The notes beneath the pieces are model-generated. The model was given only the letters and a program-made list of their open reading frames with translations. It did not search any database and was not told the DNA's origin. A program made the translations under genes and the position numbers. DNA of 56,897 bases, from assembly GCA_018335875.1 (NCBI GenBank), contig JAGXRN010000001.1, positions 1 through 56,897 on the forward strand, read 5' to 3'. How positions within the stretch are numbered: the stretch's first letter is position 1; every line of letters begins with the position of its first letter. This document shows, piece by piece, positions 50,157 through 56,897 of the stretch. Source of the stretch: Dethiobacter sp. Lineage in GTDB: Bacteria; Bacillota; Dethiobacteria; Dethiobacterales; Dethiobacteraceae.

Positions 50157-53100
50157 TTATTCTACGGTGATTTGGCCGTTTACAATTCTAATCAGTTCAC
50201 TTGGAATGCTCAGTGGACTAGGCATTGAGTCATCTTTTAAAACCAGGTTTCTTAATTCAAGGTTTACTGTGCCCGTCTGAAGTAATTTAACTTTAAAAGT
50301 TACAATTCTGGCATTCTGATGGAATTGTTGAGAAGAAATCCAAGCATAAGCTAGACTATCTGCGGTTAAAGTTGGATTAAACTCTAATGTCCATTGCCAG
50401 GTATGGAAATCACCGGGTACCAAGTCTTGTATTTGAACCAAACTGCTATCATAAATTAGTTCAAATTGACCACCAGATATACCTGCTATATTGATGTTTT
50501 CAAAGTTACTAAGAACTATTTCAACATCCACAACCTGATCTATAGTTCCTGTTAAACTGGAAACGTTAACAACAGTTTTATTTGCGTTATCAAATGCATC
50601 CTGTGCAGTATCTATCGTCGCCTGTACTGCAGCCAACCTCGTCTGCAGGCCGTCTTTGACAGTACCATCAGCGAGAGCGGTTACCAGTGCTAGCGCAGTA
50701 CCGTGGGAAGCCTGGGCTGCATCGATTAACGCCTGGGTGCTGAGGTCGCCCGCTGCCAGAGCTTCTGCTGCTGTTACAGCTGTGTTGGCAGCGTTGATGG
50801 CATCCAACTGCGACTGCGCTGCAGTGATAGCTGTCTGGACTGCGGTGAGCCTTATTTGCATACCGTCTTTGGCGGCACCATCAGGGAGGGCGGTTACCAG
50901 CCCTGCAGCCGTGTCGTGGGAAGCCTGTGCAGCATCGATCAACGCCTGAGTGCTGAGGTCGCCTGCTGCCAGGGCTTCTACTGCTGTTACAGCTGTGTTG
51001 GCAGCGTTAATGGCATCCAACTGCGACTGCGCTGCAGTGATAGCTGTTTGGACTGCGGTGAGCCTGGCCTGCAGGCCGTCCTTGGCAGCACCATCAGGAA
51101 GGGTGGTTACCAGCCCTGCAGCCGTGTCGTGGGAAGCCTGCGCAGCATCGATTAGCACCTGGGTATTTAGGTCTCCTACCACCAGGGTTTCTGCTGCTGT
51201 TACAGCGGTATCTGCATTCAGCAGTGACTGCGCTGCAGTGATAGCTGCCTGGACTGCGGTGAGCCTCGTCTGCAGGCCGTCTTTTGCTGTACCGGCGGGT
51301 AGCGCGTTTACCGATGCGGCCGCAGTATTATATGCTGCCTGTGATGCATCTATTAGCACCTCGGTGCTGAGGTCACCCGCAGCCAAGTCTTCTGCAGCAA
51401 CTACGTCGGCTGTTGCCACAGCTATGGCCGCATCCAGTGTTGATTGTGCCGCAGTAATAGCTGTCTGGACAGCTGTAAGTCTATTCAGCAGCCCGGTCTT
51501 TGGTGCTTCGTCGGGCAGTGCATTTACCAGTGTTGCCGCTGTTCCATGAGCAGCTTGCGCTGCATCTATCAATGCCTGGGTGCTGAGGTCGCCGCCAGCC
51601 AAGTCTTCTGCATCTTCTACGGCCGTTGTTGCCGCAGCTATGGCTGCATTCAGTGTTGTTTGGGCTGTTGTGATAGCTGTCTGGACAGCTGTAAGCCTAT
51701 TCTGAAGCCCGGTCTTTGGTGCTTCGTCGGGCAGTGCATTTACCAGTGTTGCCGCCGTTCCGTGGGCGGACTGCGCTGCGTCTATCAATGCCTGGGTGCT
51801 GAGGTCGCCCTCAGCAAGGGCTTCCGCATTTTCTACAGAGGTGGTTGCAGCAGCTATAGCTCCATCCAGTGTTGATTGTGCAGTATTAATAGCTGTCTGG
51901 ACAGTTGTAAGTCTGTTTTGTAAATCGTCCTTTGTAGCACCTGCAGGGAATGCGTTTACTAACGGTACCGCGCTGTCATGAGCAGCTTGCGCTGCATCTA
52001 TCAACGCCTGGGTGCCGAGGCCTCCCGTTACCAGGTCTTCTGCTGCTGTAACTGCATCCTCCGCCGCGTTAATGTTATTCAACAGGGTTTGTGCTGCAGT
52101 AATGGCTGTCTGGACTGCGGTGAGCCTCGTCTGCAGGCCGTCTTTTGCTGTACCGGCGGGTAGTGCGGTTACCGATGCGGCCGCAGTATTATATGCTGCC
52201 TGTGCTGCATCGATTAATACCTGGGTACTGAGGTCTCCTGCAGCCAAGTCTTCTGCAGCCACTACGTCGGCCATTGCCGCAGCTATTGCCGCATCCAGTG
52301 TTGATTGTGCCGCAGTGATAGCTGTCTGGGCAGCTGTAAGCCTGTTTTGAAGCCCGGACTTTGGCGCTTCGTCGGGCAGTGCATTTACCAGTGTTGCCGC
52401 TGTTCCACGAGCAGCTTGCGCTGCATCTATCAATGCCTGGGTGCTAAGGTCGCCCCCAGCCAGGTCTTCTGCATCTTCTACAGCCGTTGTTGCCGCTGCT
52501 ATGGCGGCATCCAGCGTGGATTGTGCCGCTGTGATAGCTGTCTGAACAGCTGTAAGTCTATTCTGAAGCCCCGTCTTTGGTGCTTCGTCAGGCAGAGCAT
52601 TTACCAGTGCTGCCGCCGTTCCATGGGCGGCTTGCGCTGCATCTATCATTGCCTGGGTGCTGAGGTCGCCCGCTGCCAAGCCTTCTGCTGCCATTACTTC
52701 GGCTGTTGCCGCAGCTATGGCGGCATCCAGCGTGGATTGTGCCGCAGTGATAGCTGTCTGGACAGCTGTAAGTCTATTCTGAAGCCCTGTCTTTGGTGCT
52801 TCGTCGGGCAATGCATTTACCAGTGTTGCCGCTGTCCCGTGGGCGGCTTGCGCTGCGTCTATCAACGCCTGGGTGCTGAGGTCACCCGCTGCCAAATCTT
52901 CTGCTGCCACTACTTCGGCTGTTGCCGCAGCTATGGCCGCATCGAGCGTGGATTGTGCCACAGTGATAGCTGTCTGGACAGCTGTAAGCCTATTCTGAAG
53001 CCCGGTCTTTGGTGCTTCGTTGGGTAGTGCATTTACAAGTGCTGCCGCTGTTCCGTGGGCGGATTGCGCTGCATCTATCAACGCCTGGGTGCTGAGGCCG

Positions 53101-56100
53101 CCCGCTGCCAAGCCTTCTGCTGCCACTACTTCGGCTGTTGCCGCAGCTATGGCGGCATCCATCGTGGATTGTGCCGCAGTGATAGCTGTCTGGACAGGTG
53201 TGAGACGTGCTTGCAGACCATCTTTGGCAGTGCTCGCAGGCAGGGCATTTACCAATATTGCAGCTGAGTTGTGGGATGTCTGGGCTGCATCAATCAGTGC
53301 CTGTGTGCTGAGACCTGCCGCTACAAGAGCTTCTGCATCTTCTACTGCTGTAGTTGCGTTTTGCAGTTGAATCGGGTCGATAATCGTCTGCAGTGTTAAA
53401 GTATCTGTCTTGCCATCCACACCAATGGTTAAGGTATGGTCGCCAACAATGGTCAAGGTTATATTTATACTAGCAGCACCGTCAGTAAATGCAATATTTT
53501 CGGCAGTGACTCCGGTGGAATCCCCTTTGTCACTGGTGATGGTTACTGCATAGTCACCTGAAACTAAATTATTGAATTCGTCAGTCAGGGTTACGATGAC
53601 TGCAAACTCTACTCCTACGATCTTGGAACCGTCTACCGCCAAAGCCGCACTGGCAGCATCAAGGGCGGCTGCCGAAACAGTAATGGCCCGTGTTTGTGTT
53701 GTATCTACTCCATTAACCGTAGCGCCGATTACATTATCAGCGGAGATGCTGGTCACAGTAACGGGAGCGGTGTAGGTGCCGTCACCTGCGTCAGTCACGG
53801 TAATGTTTGTATCATCGTCGTCCAGCAGGACAACAACTGTCTCGCCGGCGCCAAGGATGTTGTTGTAGGCGTCTTTGGGTGTGACTGTGACGGTTACAAC
53901 TTCACCGGCAATTCTTGCTGTGTGGTCAACTGTAACTGTGGTGTTGCCGGCGTGGACTGCACCGGGGATGACATTCACAGGAGCCGTGGCCGGCAGCCTG
54001 ACACCGGCGACGGTAACGGTCAACGTGTGGGCAGCAGCTTTCTTTACCTGCCCGGCGGGGATGGTAACAGTTGCACTGCCGTTTGCAAAGGCGCCGGTAC
54101 CGCTGAACACCTGCCCGTCTTTGTCGCTAGTGACGGTGACGGTCCTGTTTTCGTCCATGGGGTCGCCTTCATAATTTAAAGCGTCAATATTTATGTCAAA
54201 AGCTGCACCTGCTGTTTTGTCCTCTGCAACAGCAAGAACGGCGGTTGCCGTGGATTTGTCGATAAAGTAGCGTAATACGGAGACGTTACTTGGGATTATA
54301 TTTGGATCAAGAGCGTCTATGGCAATGGCCCTGATAACCGTGTCGCCGGTAACATCAATTGGGGCGACGTAAAGGATGGAGTTTTCATCAGGCGTGCTGC
54401 CATCTGTTGTATAGTAAATGGATGCTGTCGCTGTCAGGGTGGAAAGAGTAACCTGCTGGTCTGCGAAGTAAGTGCCGGCTGCAGGATTGGCTGTGGGGCG
54501 GCTGGCTCTTTCCACAACTGTAACGGTAACTCCCGGGGGAGCTGTTACTGTTACGTTGGCATCGCCGGACACGTATATTGTTATGTCGGAATTTGTATTG
54601 ACATTAACATTGGCAGGAGTACCTGAAAAGTTTTCAATTTCCGAACCTTCGGCATCCTCGTTAACTGTAATGTCAGGTGGGGTCGAACCTGGAGCAATAT
54701 CTATCTTTGAGGGCTTGGCTACTCCAACTGGTACTCCCGTGAAGTTACCGCCCAGAACGATGGGATTCTGGGAGGTGGGCGGGGCAATGATGATACCGCC
54801 GGGAATGTTACCTGCGGTATAATTAAACGTGCCCCCGTCCTCGTCAATGATTTCAATATCATCAGCGTCACCGTCCTGGTTAAAGGTGCCGCTGCTCACA
54901 TCTTTAATTGTAATACTTCCGTTTATATTAATATTATTGTTGACGGTAGCATTTCCGGCGTTAACGGTGAGGTTGCCGACAATACTGTTCGCTGCCGTCC
55001 CGTTTAAGTTGATTGTGCCGGCGGTTGCTGTGTTGATTGTCAGGTTGCCGGTCAGGGTATATGTGTCGAAATCGATGCTTACCAGGCGTGTTATGGTAAG
55101 ATCGGTTGCAAAGTCGGCGCCGAAAATCACTGTCGGTTCGGCTGTTTGCTGGAGGATATAGGTCAAGCGGCTTAAATCAAGCGCTTCACCGGCAGTATGA
55201 TTGCTGATGGTAATTGTTTCCTGGCCGGTTACGCCTGAGCCGTCCTGGGCTGTGGCTGTTACTGTTACAGTTCCGTTGCCAAGTGCCCGCAGCAGCCCTG
55301 TGGAGCTGATTTCCGCTGAGCCGGTGACATTTGCTACAGACCAGGTCACGTTTTGGTTGGTGGCGCTAGCCGGTGATACTGCTGCACTCATCTGCAGCGT
55401 ACCGTAGGATGAGGTAACAGTAGTGGCTCCGGCTGTACCTGTCACGGCTATGCCGGTTACGTTGATGGTCGGGGCAGGGCCGGGGCCGGGGCCGGGGCCT
55501 GGAGGAGGTGTTACAGGGGGTATAAGTTCGCTGATTCTGGCTGCAACGTTGGTGCCGATGGTTGCAGCTACCGCATTAACACCGCCGATGATGGCAATCC
55601 GGGAGTCGGCGGTGGCCACAGAATCTATGTAGTCGCTGACAACACCGGGGATCATGGTCTGCAGCACGTACAGTACAGGCTCACCGAAGATGGAGGCGCC
55701 GATGGCGTCGGCCAAATTGTTGTCGGCACCGCGTACCAGGCGTAGGTCGGGTACGTCGGCAAACATTACTTTGGCAAACTCGACGCTGGTGGCAAAACGG
55801 TCGGCACCGGCGATGCGGGATACATCGGGTACCAGGCCCTTCAGCGATGATTCAACCGCTGGGCCGACTACGGCGGTTCCGCCGATAATATATATTTTCT
55901 TAATGCCGAGTTCGTTTAAAACAGCTTGCGTGGTGGCAGGGATTGAGTCCCTGGTTACCTGGAGAATGGGGGCGCCGTTTTGGAAAGCTGCAGGGCCTGC
56001 GACCAGTGAGTCGGCGGGAGCGAAGCCGTTGACGATAAACGCGTAGTCGGCAACATTGCCACTCTGCTTGGCTTTCCTGGCTATTTCCACGGCAGTCTCG

Positions 56101-56540
56101 AAGCGGGAAGCACCGCCGATACGTTCCACGGTGAGCCCGAGCTGGGAGAGAGCGGCGGCAACATTGGGTGAAATTGCAACTTCACCGCCAAGGATAATGA
56201 CGTTCTTCGCTCCCAGGTCGGCAATCGCTTTACTAATCGCTGGCGGGAGTGAGTCAGGCCTGGTTAACAGGATCGGAGCATCCAGGACGCCGGCCAAAAC
56301 ACTGGCGGCCAGGCCATCGGCGTAAGCTCCGGCAGCATCACCGCGGGCGATGATTACTGTGTCTGCCGAGGTGTATTTTGCCAAAGCAACCTGGGCGGAA
56401 GTATCATAGCGGTCTGCTCCTGCAATCCTTGTAACAGAATCGTCAGCAGCAATTGCTACTGCTGGAAAAATAATTAGTACGGTAAGAAGTACGGTGAGAG
56501 AAAACTTAACAAACTTGCCTTTTGAGAATTTTTTTCTCAC
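50157..56540 (-). CDS. Giant wall-anchored stalk protein ending in a cohesin (CWB2 x3, Ig-like, 13 helical repeats)
   Basis: A 2127-residue secreted protein. I start it at the GTG at 56540 after AAAGGAGGTCTAAATTC; the upstream ATG at 56588 has no site and would precede the signal peptide by 16 extra residues. Order: signal (LTVLLTVLIIFPAVAIA), three CWB2 repeats (AGADRYDTSAQVALAKY; GGASRFETAVEIARKA; AGADRFATSVEFAKVM), a Pro-Gly linker (PPPGPGPGPGPAP), a Big_2 Ig-like domain, an Asn/Thr-rich beta region (NLTVNAGNATVNNNI), a chitobiase-C-like domain (YYTTDGSTPDEN), three Ig-like domains, 13 helical repeats and a C-terminal cohesin. It looks like a long rod that presents a cohesin away from the wall. 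No enzyme domain is seen. Confidence 0.9.
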   Translation of the reverse strand: MRKKFSKGKFVKFSLTVLLTVLIIFPAVAIAADDSVTRIAGADRYDTSAQVALAKYTSADTVIIARGDAAGAYADGLAASVLAGVLDAPILLTRPDSLPPAISKAIADLGAKNVIILGGEVAISPNVAAALSQLGLTVERIGGASRFETAVEIARKAKQSGNVADYAFIVNGFAPADSLVAGPAAFQNGAPILQVTRDSIPATTQAVLNELGIKKIYIIGGTAVVGPAVESSLKGLVPDVSRIAGADRFATSVEFAKVMFADVPDLRLVRGADNNLADAIGASIFGEPVLYVLQTMIPGVVSDYIDSVATADSRIAIIGGVNAVAATIGTNVAARISELIPPVTPPPGPGPGPGPAPTINVTGIAVTGTAGATTVTSSYGTLQMSAAVSPASATNQNVTWSVANVTGSAEISSTGLLRALGNGTVTVTATAQDGSGVTGQETITISNHTAGEALDLSRLTYILQQTAEPTVIFGADFATDLTITRLVSIDFDTYTLTGNLTINTATAGTINLNGTAANSIVGNLTVNAGNATVNNNININGSITIKDVSSGTFNQDGDADDIEIIDEDGGTFNYTAGNIPGGIIIAPPTSQNPIVLGGNFTGVPVGVAKPSKIDIAPGSTPPDITVNEDAEGSEIENFSGTPANVNVNTNSDITIYVSGDANVTVTAPPGVTVTVVERASRPTANPAAGTYFADQQVTLSTLTATASIYYTTDGSTPDENSILYVAPIDVTGDTVIRAIAIDALDPNIIPSNVSVLRYFIDKSTATAVLAVAEDKTAGAAFDINIDALNYEGDPMDENRTVTVTSDKDGQVFSGTGAFANGSATVTIPAGQVKKAAAHTLTVTVAGVRLPATAPVNVIPGAVHAGNTTVTVDHTARIAGEVVTVTVTPKDAYNNILGAGETVVVLLDDDDTNITVTDAGDGTYTAPVTVTSISADNVIGATVNGVDTTQTRAITVSAAALDAASAALAVDGSKIVGVEFAVIVTLTDEFNNLVSGDYAVTITSDKGDSTGVTAENIAFTDGAASINITLTIVGDHTLTIGVDGKTDTLTLQTIIDPIQLQNATTAVEDAEALVAAGLSTQALIDAAQTSHNSAAILVNALPASTAKDGLQARLTPVQTAITAAQSTMDAAIAAATAEVVAAEGLAAGGLSTQALIDAAQSAHGTAAALVNALPNEAPKTGLQNRLTAVQTAITVAQSTLDAAIAAATAEVVAAEDLAAGDLSTQALIDAAQAAHGTAATLVNALPDEAPKTGLQNRLTAVQTAITAAQSTLDAAIAAATAEVMAAEGLAAGDLSTQAMIDAAQAAHGTAAALVNALPDEAPKTGLQNRLTAVQTAITAAQSTLDAAIAAATTAVEDAEDLAGGDLSTQALIDAAQAARGTAATLVNALPDEAPKSGLQNRLTAAQTAITAAQSTLDAAIAAAMADVVAAEDLAAGDLSTQVLIDAAQAAYNTAAASVTALPAGTAKDGLQTRLTAVQTAITAAQTLLNNINAAEDAVTAAEDLVTGGLGTQALIDAAQAAHDSAVPLVNAFPAGATKDDLQNRLTTVQTAINTAQSTLDGAIAAATTSVENAEALAEGDLSTQALIDAAQSAHGTAATLVNALPDEAPKTGLQNRLTAVQTAITTAQTTLNAAIAAATTAVEDAEDLAGGDLSTQALIDAAQAAHGTAATLVNALPDEAPKTGLLNRLTAVQTAITAAQSTLDAAIAVATADVVAAEDLAAGDLSTEVLIDASQAAYNTAAASVNALPAGTAKDGLQTRLTAVQAAITAAQSLLNADTAVTAAETLVVGDLNTQVLIDAAQASHDTAAGLVTTLPDGAAKDGLQARLTAVQTAITAAQSQLDAINAANTAVTAVEALAAGDLSTQALIDAAQASHDTAAGLVTALPDGAAKDGMQIRLTAVQTAITAAQSQLDAINAANTAVTAAEALAAGDLSTQALIDAAQASHGTALALVTALADGTVKDGLQTRLAAVQATIDTAQDAFDNANKTVVNVSSLTGTIDQVVDVEIVLSNFENINIAGISGGQFELIYDSSLVQIQDLVPGDFHTWQWTLEFNPTLTADSLAYAWISSQQFHQNARIVTFKVKLLQTGTVNLELRNLVLKDDSMPSPLSIPSELIRIVNGQITVE
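50575..53370 (-). repeat. Thirteen tandem coding repeats of about 71-72 residues in the stalk protein
   Basis: Each unit (about 215 bases) begins AAEDLAAGDLSTQALIDAAQ, continues VNALPDEAPKTGLQNRL or a variant such as ALPAGTAKDGLQTRL, and ends TAVQTAITAAQSTLDAA. I count 13. They fall in classes (EAPKTG units; GTAKDG units; GAAKDG units) arranged in a partly alternating order, as expected from recombination among copies. Prediction is a three-helix bundle like the FIVAR domain. Confidence 0.85.
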
Positions 56541-56802
56541 GAATTTAGACCTCCTTTTTATTATAAAAATATTGTCAATATTATACATCTTTATAATTCC
56601 AGGATATATAACACTTTATATATTCACCATCACTAGCGTTGCATTAAAATTATTAAAAAAATGAAAGTGCTTTGCCTGCAACGAACATATGTAAGTTTAC
56701 TCTATTTATAGTAAAATATGTAAGGGACATTTCTCGCCTGTAGTTAAAAGGACTAGAGCCGGTAAAGGGTAGTCCTCATCCACATTTTGCCAGTATGTTT
56801 AC
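56541..56802. other. Upstream region of the stalk-cohesin gene
   Basis: AT-rich and non-coding. On the minus strand TGTATAAT lies at about 56581-56588 and could be a -10, with no clear -35. Nothing else is recognisable. Confidence 0.4.
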
Positions 56803-56897
56803 TTACAGAATTACGGGATCATAGGTCAGATCGTCCAAATGATCCGCTTCGCCAGCCATCACCTGCCTATAAGTTTCTTGAAATATCGCCTCGTAGT
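56803..56897 (-). CDS. Possible transposase fragment at window edge
   Basis: A 30-residue open frame enters from the right edge and reads YEAIFQETYRQVMAGEADHL, then DDLTYDPVIL and TAA. The pattern recalls the N-terminal helix of DDE transposases (the .QIIAGYEDANDADRLRHDP-like region of IS1380/IS4 types), but it stops right there, so it would be a truncated copy. Too short to be sure. Confidence 0.3.
   Translation of the reverse strand, partial: YEAIFQETYRQVMAGEADHLDDLTYDPVIL

Noticed and set aside
50656..55632. Many plus-strand frames opposite the giant stalk protein
   Set aside because: They arise from the repetitive Ala/Thr-rich coding sequence on the minus strand. Repeats there are coding repeats and not a CRISPR array, as there are no unique spacers.

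Overview
The window looks like the chromosome of an anaerobic, monoderm Clostridia-type Bacillota. Evidence is the Rex redox sensor, strong AGGAGG ribosome sites with frequent GTG/TTG starts, a NuoE/NuoF/molybdopterin NADH complex, a type IV pilus cluster without PilP/PilQ, CWB2 cell-wall anchors and a CD1247-like gene beside efp. A five-heme lipoprotein cytochrome next to an NQR-type operon points to membrane or extracellular respiratory electron transfer. The lineage is inferred from gene content only. Nearly everything is on the minus strand; the one clear plus-strand gene is a dockerin protein.

Layout. (1) 1-4608: citryl-CoA-lyase-like enzyme, type I dehydroquinate dehydratase, ThDP enzyme, cupin and a TctC-type lipoprotein, one likely catabolic operon. 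(2) 4870-15748: rex, multiheme cytochrome, an NQR-type operon whose first subunit carries RnfC-like 4Fe-4S motifs, two small NqrF-derived ORFs flanking nqrF, a two-TM protein and a NarL/LiaR-type two-component system. The nqr operon and the two-TM gene share one promoter module. (3) 16090-22412: a MITE-like palindrome, then nuoE-nuoF-large fused molybdopterin/NfnB-like subunit. (4) 22565-24648: CD1247-like protein, EF-P, M24 peptidase. (5) 24821-37317: type IV pilus cluster (pilB, pilT, pilC, two pilins, pilD, pilMNO, two minor-pilin sets) preceded by a c-di-GMP-I riboswitch. (6) 37571-41655: VWA/beta-helix surface protein, aroE, HepT/MntA toxin-antitoxin. (7) 41770-56540: a cohesin-dockerin surface assembly locus with four large secreted proteins.

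How it fits together. The Nuo-like and NQR modules would pass electrons between NADH, ferredoxin-like centres and a periplasmic-face cytochrome, with Rex and the two-component system as natural regulators. The pilus operon is probably gated by c-di-GMP. The last 15 kb encodes two wall-anchored cohesin proteins (one on a 13-repeat helical stalk), an adaptor with two cohesins and a dockerin, and a seven-repeat dockerin client. This is cellulosome architecture with no glycoside hydrolase in sight, and is the most unusual system here.
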